Part shown: positions 1 through 5,690 of the stretch, piece after piece
Position numbering within the stretch: position 1 is the first letter of the stretch
How the letters are laid out: every line of letters begins with the position of its first letter
Assembly: GCA_947165405.1 (NCBI GenBank)
Contig: CAMVAG010000114.1
Location: forward strand, 1 to 7,172
Direction: 5' to 3'
DNA length: 7,172 nucleotides
DNA from: an uncultured Selenomonadales bacterium
GTDB taxonomy: Bacteria > Bacillota > Negativicutes > Selenomonadales > Selenomonadaceae
Notes under the pieces: generated by a model
What the model was told of the DNA's origin: nothing
Databases searched by the model: none
The model's input: only the letters and a program-made list of their open reading frames with translations
Translations under genes and position numbers: made by a program

Positions 1-1292
1 TTGAGGCGGATAAAAGGTTCGGTCTGTGAGCCGCGCAGATTGAATCGCCAATCGGGAAAATCGACGCTCAAGCCGTCAATGTGACTGACGATGCCGCGTG
101 CGCCGTAGAGTTCCTCAATCTTTGACATAATCGCCTTGACCTTTTCGACGCCGGAAACTTTCGTGTTGATTTCGCCGCTGACGGGATATTTGGCAATCCT
201 GTCCGCCATGAGCTGCGATAAAGTTTTATCGGTCTTGCCGAGCAGTTCCAAAATCAAAAGCCAAGGAATCATGCCGCTGTCACAGTAATAAAAATCGCGG
301 AAATAGTGATGCGCCGACATTTCGCCGCCGTAAATCGCATTTTCCGCACGCATGAGCTCTTTTATATAGACGTGTCCCGAACGACACATAATCGGTTTGC
401 CGCCGAGATTTTCGACAATGTCAATCGTATTCCAAATGGCGCGAGGGTCATAGATAATTTTTTCGCCGCGATTTTTTTTGCAAAAAGCCTCCGCCAAAAG
501 CCCGACCATGTAATAGCCTTCGATAAAGCCGCCCGCCTCGTCAAACAAAAAACAACGGTCAAAGTCTCCGTCAAAGGCAATGCCGCAATCCGCGCCGTTT
601 TGTTTGACAGCCGCCGAAGTTTCTGCGCGGGCGTCTTGGAGCAGGGGATTGGGTACGCCGTTGGGGAAGAAGCCGTTGGAATTGTTATGAACTTTGACAA
701 TATCGAAAGGCAAAAATTTTTCCAGCTCGTTGATAATCGGACCTGCCGAACCGTTGCCGGTGTTGATTACGACTTTAAACGGTTTGAGATTTTTCACATC
801 GACGTAAGACAAAATGCATTTGATATAATCGGACAAGATGTCAATCCTGTGGACGGTGCCTGTTGCTTTGCGGAAAGACCAATCGCGACTTTCATCCTCG
901 ACCGCCGCTTTGACGGCAAGCAAACCGCTTTTGGGAGCAACGGGGCGCACGCCCTTTCCGACAAACTTCATGCCGTTGTATTCCTTCGGGTTGTGGGAAG
1001 CGGTAATCATAATGCCGCCGTCGAAATCATGAAAGCCCGTCGTGAAGTAAATCATTTCGGTGCCGCATTGCCCGATGTCATAAACTTCACAACCCGCCTC
1101 TGTGAGGCCGCGAGCGAGCGCGTCAAAAAGCGTCAAACCCGAAAGTCGAATATCATGACCGACGGCAACTTTTTTTGCGTTGAAAATTTCGGGAAAAACT
1201 CTGCCGACACGATAAGCAAGTTCTTGGTTTATGCTTTCGGGATAAATGCCGCGAATGTCATAGGCACCGAAGCCGGAAGTGTTTATTGCCAT
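1..1292 (-). CDS. Phosphomannomutase/phosphoglucomutase, 3' end cut by window edge
   Basis: Enzyme of the alpha-D-phosphohexomutase superfamily, which interconverts hexose 1- and 6-phosphates (mannose and/or glucose) for sugar-nucleotide and envelope polysaccharide synthesis in the cytoplasm. 430 codons are visible and the frame is open to position 1; family members are about 450-460 residues, so only some 20-30 are missing. All four landmarks are present: N-terminal FGAYDIRGIYP (8-18), the phosphoserine loop TASHNP with Ser99, the metal loop DGDFDR (241-246), the sugar-specificity loop GEMSAHH (323-329), and the start of the phosphate-binding loop RGSQTEPFIR (420-429). The GEMSAHH loop fits the PMM/PGM (AlgC/ManB-like) branch rather than phosphoglucosamine mutase. 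The ATG at 1292 is preceded by AAAAGGAG about 10 nt upstream. The gene has its own promoter and follows two terminators, so it is probably a separate transcription unit. Mannose versus glucose preference cannot be read from sequence. Confidence 0.93.
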   Translation of the reverse strand, partial: MAINTSGFGAYDIRGIYPESINQELAYRVGRVFPEIFNAKKVAVGHDIRLSGLTLFDALARGLTEAGCEVYDIGQCGTEMIYFTTGFHDFDGGIMITASHNPKEYNGMKFVGKGVRPVAPKSGLLAVKAAVEDESRDWSFRKATGTVHRIDILSDYIKCILSYVDVKNLKPFKVVINTGNGSAGPIINELEKFLPFDIVKVHNNSNGFFPNGVPNPLLQDARAETSAAVKQNGADCGIAFDGDFDRCFLFDEAGGFIEGYYMVGLLAEAFCKKNRGEKIIYDPRAIWNTIDIVENLGGKPIMCRSGHVYIKELMRAENAIYGGEMSAHHYFRDFYYCDSGMIPWLLILELLGKTDKTLSQLMADRIAKYPVSGEINTKVSGVEKVKAIMSKIEELYGARGIVSHIDGLSVDFPDWRFNLRGSQTEPFIRL

Positions 1293-1302
1293 GATGCACG
1301 CG

Positions 1303-1310
1303 CTCCTTTT
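1303..1310 (-). promoter_or_regulatory. Ribosome-binding site of the phosphohexomutase gene
   Basis: On the minus strand the sequence reads AAAAGGAG, ending 10 nt before the ATG at 1292. It supports that ATG as the start; no competing in-frame start with a better site is visible upstream. Confidence 0.7.
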
Positions 1311-1342
1311 GAGAATTTTGTTTTGCTATTAATTAATTTTGT

Positions 1343-1372
1343 ATTCTATTCGGGCGAAAAATTTCCTGTCGA
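1343..1372 (-). promoter_or_regulatory. Sigma70-type promoter for the phosphohexomutase gene
   Basis: On the minus strand a -35 box TCGACA (1372-1367, five of six matches to TTGACA) and a -10 box TAGAAT (1348-1343, five of six matches to TATAAT) are separated by 18 nt. Transcription would start near 1336, giving a leader of about 45 nt before the ATG at 1292. The site lies downstream of both terminators, which is where a promoter for an independent unit is expected. Predicted by eye from consensus only. Confidence 0.55.
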
Positions 1373-1404
1373 ATTGGCAGAAAATTTTTTAAAGACTTTT
1401 CCAC

Positions 1405-1435
1405 AAAAAATCCCGCCAATGTCGACGGGGTTTTT
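1405..1435 (-). terminator. Second intrinsic terminator, possibly bidirectional
   Basis: On the minus strand a 6-bp stem (CCCGTC with GGCGGG, one G-U pair) around a 6-nt loop is followed by A and six T (1411-1405). On the plus strand the same hairpin is followed by G and five T (1430-1435) but carries a C-A mismatch, so it would terminate more weakly in that direction. It lies about 40 nt beyond the stronger hairpin and would act as a backup stop for the operon. Confidence 0.6.
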
Positions 1436-1470
1436 AGATGCTGTTGGAAAATTTGAAAAGCAGTGGTGAG

Positions 1471-1500
1471 AGAAAACCCGGCCGTCACGGATGACGGCCG
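1471..1500 (-). terminator. Intrinsic terminator at the end of the sufS-yigZ operon
   Basis: A perfect 9-bp GC-rich stem (CGGCCGTCA at 1479-1487 with TGACGGCCG at 1492-1500) closes on a 4-nt loop. On the minus strand it is followed by GG and a TTTTC tract (1478-1472). There is no T-tract on the plus-strand side, so it acts on minus-strand transcripts arriving from yigZ and the small ORF. Confidence 0.75.
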
Positions 1501-1565
1501 CCCGCGTTAAAAACACCTGCAAAAGAAAAGTAGATTTAAAATACAAAAATAATTTAAACGCTAAA

Positions 1566-1784
1566 TCAGAGTCGACATTGTAATTTACCGACACGCTCCG
1601 GTATCGATAAAATTTTTTTCATCTTTTCAATGCCAAGGCAAGCAACACAATTATTATTGAGATAACAAAGAGTATTTGTTGAAATAAAGTCATTGCCGGC
1701 TTTATAACTTTGCACTTTTGAAAGAACATCCGTTGTATAAGTTTCATCTTTGGGCGCGGAAGTCACTTCAAAAGGCAAATTCAC
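1566..1784 (-). CDS. Small hypothetical ORF, 72 codons, doubtful
   Basis: I do not recognise this protein. The GTG at 1784 is preceded directly by AAAAGG with no spacer, so the translation signal is poor; an in-frame GTG at 1766 (codon 7) has the same AAAAGGGTGA tract at a longer distance. The product is hydrophilic with no membrane segment or signal peptide. It has a Cys-rich stretch (LCYLNNNCVACLG, about residues 39-51) and a basic C-terminal tail. Codon use is more AT-rich (AAT, ACA, TGT, TTA) than in its neighbours. It sits between yigZ and the operon terminator in the direction of the operon, so it would be co-transcribed. It could be a real small gene, a decayed remnant or chance. Confidence 0.3.
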   Translation of the reverse strand: MNLPFEVTSAPKDETYTTDVLSKVQSYKAGNDFISTNTLCYLNNNCVACLGIEKMKKILSIPERVGKLQCRL

Positions 1785-1820
1785 CCTTTTATTTTAAGAC
1801 CGCCCGAAAAAAAAAGAATT

Positions 1821-2456
1821 TTAAACTTCAATGGGAATAAGAATTTCTCCAAGCTCCTCGTGTAAAAAATTCGCGGCGGTCAAGTCGTTCAGCTCAATCA
1901 AAAATTTTTCGACCTGCTCCGGCAAAAGCAAAACCTCCGTCGTCACGACATCGGCATAATCGGTGTTGAGGACGCGGATTTTTTTGTTGCGCAGATAATT
2001 TTCGACCGTCGCCAAGAAATTGTATTCGAGCGTCAAAGAAATTTTTCGGAAGGTCGTCATGCAAACGATTTTTGAATTTGCAATGCCGATTGCCGCCGTA
2101 TGTGAATAAGCGCGAATCAAACCGCCCGCGCCGAGTTTTATTCCGCCGAAATATCGCGTGACGACAACCGCGCAATTCGTGAGGTCGTTCTTTTTTATCG
2201 TCTCCAAAATCGGATTGCCGGCAGTGCCTCCGGGTTCGCCGTCGTCGTTCGATTTTTGTTTGTCGCCGCGAGAGCCGAGCACCCACGCCGAACAATTATG
2301 CGTTGCGTCGAAATATTTTTTCCGAATCATCTGCAGGAAGTCACGAGCCGCCTCTTCAGTCTCAACGTGCACAACATGCGCAAAAAATTTCGACTTGTTG
2401 ACTTCATACGCCGCGCCGAAAATTTCTCCGTCCGCTATCGTCTTAAAATTTTTCAT
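1821..2456 (-). CDS. yigZ: YigZ/IMPACT-family protein (UPF0029)
   Basis: Member of the YigZ family, whose N-terminal domain is shared with the eukaryotic translation regulator IMPACT. The bacterial role is not firmly established; a part in nucleic-acid or translation-related processes is usually inferred. The 211 residues match the usual family length of about 200-217. The N-terminal domain shows the signature SNDDGEPGGTAG (69-80) followed by RYFGGIKLGAGGLIRAY (101-117). The remainder, from about residue 135, is the DUF1949-like C-terminal domain. The ATG at 2456 has GAGAGG about 7 nt upstream, and that site lies inside the end of the upstream protease gene, which overlaps by 14 nt, implying translational coupling. 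Catalytic function is unknown. Confidence 0.92.
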   Translation of the reverse strand: MKNFKTIADGEIFGAAYEVNKSKFFAHVVHVETEEAARDFLQMIRKKYFDATHNCSAWVLGSRGDKQKSNDDGEPGGTAGNPILETIKKNDLTNCAVVVTRYFGGIKLGAGGLIRAYSHTAAIGIANSKIVCMTTFRKISLTLEYNFLATVENYLRNKKIRVLNTDYADVVTTEVLLLPEQVEKFLIELNDLTAANFLHEELGEILIPIEV

Positions 2457-3342
2457 GATAAACCTCTCTGACGCAATTCAAAATGATTTTGTTGTTCCGT
2501 TCGTCGCGTTGCCCGCTCTTTTGCCACTCGTCAAGGCTTCCGAACTCCGCCGCGGCAAGTGACTCTTTTGTTTTCATCTTATGCAAAATTTTTGTCATGA
2601 CGTTCGCGCCGTAAATCACATCGTCTTGAAAAACACGCGAGCCGTCAACGTATTTGTACTTCCCAATCAGCTTGTCGGGGATTTTGTCTTTGTCCTTCAT
2701 CTTCACCGCCAAAGGATACCATAAAAATTCCGCCATGTTGTAGCTGCCGTGAAAGATTTGCCGCTCCGAAAATTTGCTTTTCAATCTGACGGGGACATCC
2801 CAATCACTCGGATACCTTTTGATTTTTATCACCGCGTCTTCAGACCAGCGAGCCATGCCCTCCAAATACCACTTGTTCCGAAAATACGTCGAGGCATATT
2901 GCACCAAATGAAAATATTCGTGAGTCGGCGTCGAACTTGCATGAGGATTGATCGTGTTTGCGACTTTGATAAAGAGCGTTCGCTCATTCGGGTTGTGCTT
3001 CGACTTACGAACTCTGCTGTATGCAATGCCTTGAAATTTATTCAGCCGCGCCTTCGACTCAATGTCAATCTCAATCGACGAAACATTTTTGAAACGTTCG
3101 CATTTGAGCGGGTCGGTGAATTTAAAAACGCCGTTGAAAACTTCGCGGGCGGCGTTGACCTGCGTGGCAGTGTCCTCGACAACATCAGGCACGCCGTTTG
3201 AATTTTTGTCGGTCTTGTTCGTGACGGCTCGGTCGCCCGCCTCGTCGTAAATCACATAAACGACACCCTGTTGATAAATCGCCGCGCCTGCCGTCGACGA
3301 AAAAGCTAACACCAACGCAATCGCCGTCATAAAAATTTTCAT
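2443..3342 (-). CDS. Putative secreted zinc metalloprotease (HExxH, gluzincin-like)
   Basis: Starting at the ATG at 3342, the product (299 aa) opens with a signal peptide: MKIF, a hydrophobic core TAIALVLAF, and a probable AGA-A cleavage site near residues 19-21. Next comes DKNSNGVPDVVED (45-57), the DxNxNGxPD calcium-loop type seen at the head of MXAN_6640-like bacterial metalloproteases. The zinc motif HEYFH (141-145) is followed by WYLEGMARWSEDAV, where Glu161 or the ED pair could supply the third ligand. Seen: HExxH, downstream Glu, calcium-like loop, signal peptide. Inferred: exported, zinc-dependent peptidase; substrate unknown. An ATG 12 nt upstream (3354) is in frame but only 1-2 nt from GAGGA, and would add MIDA before the signal peptide, so 3342 is preferred even though the spacing from GAGG is long (13 nt). 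The gene follows hemW within a few bases and overlaps yigZ by 14 nt, so it is part of the operon despite no obvious link to its neighbours. Confidence 0.8.
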   Translation of the reverse strand: MKIFMTAIALVLAFSSTAGAAIYQQGVVYVIYDEAGDRAVTNKTDKNSNGVPDVVEDTATQVNAAREVFNGVFKFTDPLKCERFKNVSSIEIDIESKARLNKFQGIAYSRVRKSKHNPNERTLFIKVANTINPHASSTPTHEYFHLVQYASTYFRNKWYLEGMARWSEDAVIKIKRYPSDWDVPVRLKSKFSERQIFHGSYNMAEFLWYPLAVKMKDKDKIPDKLIGKYKYVDGSRVFQDDVIYGANVMTKILHKMKTKESLAAAEFGSLDEWQKSGQRDERNNKIILNCVREVYHEKF

Positions 3343-3357
3343 AGCGTCAATCATTCC

Positions 3358-4536
3358 TCACAATAAAAAATCCGCGAAGACTTCATTTCCCAAGCTCATT
3401 CCTCGCGCTGTCAAAAAAATTTTATCGCCGTCAACTTCAAGCAAGCCGAGCCGACGATTTTTATCAATGACGCCGCCGAACACGTCGAAAATATTTTTGC
3501 CGAAATTTTTTTCAAAAGTCCGTGCGGAAATTCCTTCGGTCATGCGCAAGCCGAGAAAACAAAATTCCTCCATTGCCGCTTGAGGCGTGACGACTTCCTC
3601 GACGATTGAAAAATTTTTCTTTATGTAAGTCGCAACGTCGCGAACGTTTGAAGTTCTCTGCTTGCCGTCGAAGCTGTGCGCGCCCGCCCCGAAGCCGAAA
3701 TATTTTTTCCCAGTCCAGTAGCCGATATTGTGGCGGCTCTCAAAATTTTTCACGGCGAAGTTGCTGATTTCGTAGCGATTGAATCCGAGCGCGGGCAAAG
3801 TTTCCGTGATAAGGTCGTACATGTCGGCGCAGGTGTTTTCGTCGGGAAGGTTCAATTTGCCGGCGCGGGCAAGCTCAAAAAATTTCGTGCCTTCCTCAAT
3901 TTCAAGCCCGTAAATCGAAACGTGCCGAACGTCAAGATTTTTCACAAGCTCAAGGTCGCGGCGAAGATGATTCAAAGTCTGACAGGGCAAGGCGTACATC
4001 AAATCGAGGCTCACATTGACAAAAAAATTTTTTGCGAGGGCAATAGTTTCAATCGCCGTCCGCGAATCGTGAATCCTTCCCAAAATTTTTAAAAGCGCGT
4101 CGTCGAAACTCTGAACGCCCAAGCTCAATCGATTAAAGCCCAAAACTTTCAAGCCGCGCAAATAAAAGCAATTAGGAATTAGGAATGAGGAATGAGGAAT
4201 TGACTTCGCGCCATAATAATTCCCAATTCCCAATTCCTCATTCCTAATTGATAAAACGGTGCCGGGATTCGCCTCGATTGTGATTTCGGCTTGAGCGTCG
4301 ACGCGAAAATTTTTGTTCACGGCGCAGAGGATTTTTTCAAGCTGATTGAGCGTCAAAGTCGTGGGCGTGCCTCCGCCGAAATAAATCGTCTCAACCTTTG
4401 AATTGTCGCCGCGAAAATTTATTTCCTCAATCAAAGCCTCGACGTAAGAAATTTTTTCCGCCTCGTCGCCGCGTTTGGAATTGAACGCGCAGTAATTGCA
4501 TTTCCTTTCGCAGAAGGGCACGTGAATATAAATCAT
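3358..4536 (-). CDS. hemW: HemW, radical-SAM heme chaperone, with an in-frame repeat insertion
   Basis: HemW-type radical-SAM protein, formerly annotated as oxygen-independent coproporphyrinogen III oxidase. The cluster motif is C9-x3-C13-x2-C16 followed by A-F, without the fourth Cys of genuine HemN. The family GGGTPT (54-59), TIEANPGT (86-93), NRLSLGVQSF (135-144), YEISNFA (255-261) and GFGAGAHSF (281-289) are intact, and a C-terminal HemN_C-like domain follows to residue 392. HemW is known to bind heme and a 4Fe-4S cluster and to deliver heme to respiratory enzymes. Between TIEANPGTV and FYLRGLKVLGFNRLS there are 39 residues where E. coli and Bacillus homologues (recalled) have 12. The extra ~27 residues (95-121) are encoded by a heptad palindrome. 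The frame is preserved and the downstream domain is well conserved, so the gene is probably functional. The ATG overlaps the prfA stop as ATGA, indicating coupling; the Shine-Dalgarno (AAAGAAG) is weak. Confidence 0.93.
   Translation of the reverse strand: MIYIHVPFCERKCNYCAFNSKRGDEAEKISYVEALIEEINFRGDNSKVETIYFGGGTPTTLTLNQLEKILCAVNKNFRVDAQAEITIEANPGTVLSIRNEELGIGNYYGAKSIPHSSFLIPNCFYLRGLKVLGFNRLSLGVQSFDDALLKILGRIHDSRTAIETIALAKNFFVNVSLDLMYALPCQTLNHLRRDLELVKNLDVRHVSIYGLEIEEGTKFFELARAGKLNLPDENTCADMYDLITETLPALGFNRYEISNFAVKNFESRHNIGYWTGKKYFGFGAGAHSFDGKQRTSNVRDVATYIKKNFSIVEEVVTPQAAMEEFCFLGLRMTEGISARTFEKNFGKNIFDVFGGVIDKNRRLGLLEVDGDKIFLTARGMSLGNEVFADFLL
4169..4250. repeat. Heptad-repeat palindromic element 1, inside hemW
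   Basis: An 82-bp imperfect palindrome made of 7-bp units. Left arm (plus strand, 4170-4197): AATTAGG, AATTAGG, AATGAGG, AATGAGG. Right arm read on the minus strand (4249-4222): AATTAGG, AATGAGG, AATTGGG, AATTGGG. The ends are CAATTAGG and CCTAATTG. Pairing can occur in several heptad registers; the best shares a perfect 17-nt inverted repeat (4177-4193 with 4249-4233). The central 24 nt (4198-4221) are non-repetitive. The whole element is translated in hemW as residues about 95-122. Excess length relative to homologues is about 81 nt, a multiple of three, so the heptad structure (7 is not divisible by 3) has not disturbed the frame. Confidence 0.88.
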
Positions 4537-5594
4537 GCCGTCAACTTCTTTGCGCGGTCGGCGGTTATCAGCGCGTTGATAAAATCGTCGAGGTCGCCGT
4601 TCAAAATTTCTTCGATTCGATAGAGCGTCAACTTGATTCTGTGGTCGGTCACGCGCCCTTGAGGAAAATTGTACGTGCGGATTTTTTCGCTGCGGTCGCC
4701 CGAACCGACTTGGCTTTTTCTGTCGGCGGCGATTGCTTCGGATTGTTCGCGGACAGCCAAATCTTTCACGCGGGCACGCAAAACTCGCATCGCCTTTTCC
4801 TTATTCTTGAGTTGAGATTTTTCGTCTTGACATTGAACGACAATGCCCGTCGGCAAGTGCGTGATTCGGATTGCGGTTTCTGTTCGGTTGACGTATTGAC
4901 CGCCGGCACCGCTCGCGCAGTAGGTGTCGATTCGCAAATCGGCGGGGTTAATCACAACGTCGACCTCTTCAGCTTCGGGCATGACGGCAACTGTAACCGC
5001 GCTCGTGTGAATCCTGCCGCTGCTCTCGGTGACGGGAACTCTTTGCACGCGATGGGTGCCGCTCTCGTATTTGAGTTTGCTGAAAGCTCCCGCGCCTTCG
5101 ACCGTGAAAGAAATTTCCTTAAAGCCGCCAATCGTCGTGGCATTTGCATAGACAATATCGACGTGCCAACCTTGCCGCTCGGCATAGCGTGTGTACATTC
5201 TGAACAAGTCGCCCGCGAAAAGTGCAGCCTCCTCGCCGCCCACGCCGCCGCGAATTTCCATGACAACATTTTTATCGTCGTTGGGGTCTTTGGGCAGGAG
5301 CATTATCGGCAATTCGGTTTCAAGTTCGGCTTTGGAATTTTTGAGTTCGATAAGTTCTTCCGCCGCCAAAATTTTCAAATCCTCGTCAGTCGAAGTTTCA
5401 AGCAAATTTTTATCCTCGTCAATCTGCGCGAGGATTTTTTTGTAGTCGGAAAATTTTTTTACAATCGGTTCGAGGGCGGCGTGTTCGCGAGTGAGTGCCG
5501 TGAATTTTTCCACGTCCGCCACGACCGACGGGTCACTCAAGCGCGCTTCGACTTGAGCGAAATGTTCCGCGACTTTCTGAAGTTTTTCAAGCAA
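4533..5594 (-). CDS. prfA: Peptide chain release factor 1 (RF1)
   Basis: Class I release factor that recognises UAA and UAG in the ribosomal A site and triggers hydrolysis of peptidyl-tRNA. The anticodon-like tripeptide is PVT (187-189) within RVPVTESSGRIHTSA; the PxT form identifies RF1 rather than RF2 (SPF). The catalytic GGQ is at 231-233 in ASGAGGQYVN, where Tyr replaces the His common in homologues. The DEKSQLKNKEKAM stretch and the C-terminal FPQGRVTDHR are typical. I start at TTG 5594 (MLEKLQKV..., 353 aa, usual family length and N-terminus) because AAGGTGGTGA at 5609-5600 is a near-perfect Shine-Dalgarno 5 nt upstream; the in-frame GTGs at 5606 and 5603 lie within that site. The stop overlaps the hemW start as ATGA. 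The methyltransferase gene prmC, a frequent neighbour, is not in this window. Confidence 0.95.
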   Translation of the reverse strand: MLEKLQKVAEHFAQVEARLSDPSVVADVEKFTALTREHAALEPIVKKFSDYKKILAQIDEDKNLLETSTDEDLKILAAEELIELKNSKAELETELPIMLLPKDPNDDKNVVMEIRGGVGGEEAALFAGDLFRMYTRYAERQGWHVDIVYANATTIGGFKEISFTVEGAGAFSKLKYESGTHRVQRVPVTESSGRIHTSAVTVAVMPEAEEVDVVINPADLRIDTYCASGAGGQYVNRTETAIRITHLPTGIVVQCQDEKSQLKNKEKAMRVLRARVKDLAVREQSEAIAADRKSQVGSGDRSEKIRTYNFPQGRVTDHRIKLTLYRIEEILNGDLDDFINALITADRAKKLTA

Positions 5595-5599
5595 GTTTA

Positions 5600-5609
5600 T
5601 CACCACCTT
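5600..5609 (-). promoter_or_regulatory. Strong ribosome-binding site that sets the prfA start
   Basis: On the minus strand AAGGTGGTGA matches the anti-Shine-Dalgarno complement AAGGAGGTGA at nine of ten positions. It is 5 nt from TTG 5594 and contains the GTG codons that a longest-ORF rule would choose. It begins only 4 nt after the end of palindromic element 2, so a hairpin formed by that element would abut the site. Confidence 0.75.
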
Positions 5610-5613
5610 TTAA

Positions 5614-5690
5614 CAATTAGTAATGCGCAATGCGCAATGCGTAATGATTTTGTTTTTAATTGCGCATTACGCATTACGAATTACGCATTG
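5614..5690. repeat. Heptad-repeat palindromic element 2, sufU-prfA junction
   Basis: A 77-bp imperfect palindrome of 7-bp units. Left arm (plus strand, 5615-5642): AATTAGT, AATGCGC, AATGCGC, AATGCGT. Right arm on the minus strand (5689-5662): AATGCGT, AATTCGT, AATGCGT, AATGCGC. The ends are CAATTAG and CGCATTG, and an AT-rich centre (about 5643-5661) separates the arms. Many arm mismatches are C/T at unit position 7 and would be tolerated as G-U pairs in RNA. The right arm encodes the last residues of SufU and its TAA stop (5667-5669); the left end lies next to the prfA ribosome-binding site. In the transcript it would form a long hairpin between the two genes. Confidence 0.88.

Noticed and set aside
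306..1469. 387-codon open frame on the plus strand
   Set aside because: It lies opposite the phosphohexomutase gene, whose minus-strand frame contains every catalytic motif, and runs through the promoter and a terminator. The plus-strand translation resembles no family I know.
1346..1594. 82-codon minus-strand ORF
   Set aside because: It spans both terminators and reaches the mutase promoter, overlaps the other small ORF, and its sequence shows no domain or usable ribosome-binding site.
1785..1820. T-rich tract after yigZ considered as a terminator
   Set aside because: There is a run of nine T on the minus strand but no stable hairpin in front of it.
4169..4250. Repeats considered as a CRISPR array or simple microsatellite
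   Set aside because: Units are 7 bp, contiguous and arranged as two inverted arms; there are no spacers, and a plain tandem microsatellite would not be palindromic.
3358..4536. hemW considered as a pseudogene because of the insertion
   Set aside because: The frame is unbroken to a normal C-terminus and all family motifs on both sides are conserved, so disruption is not supported.
3358..4536. Annotation as coproporphyrinogen III oxidase HemN
   Set aside because: The cluster motif lacks the extra Cys after CxxxCxxC found in true HemN (Ala-Phe here), and the overall motif set fits HemW.
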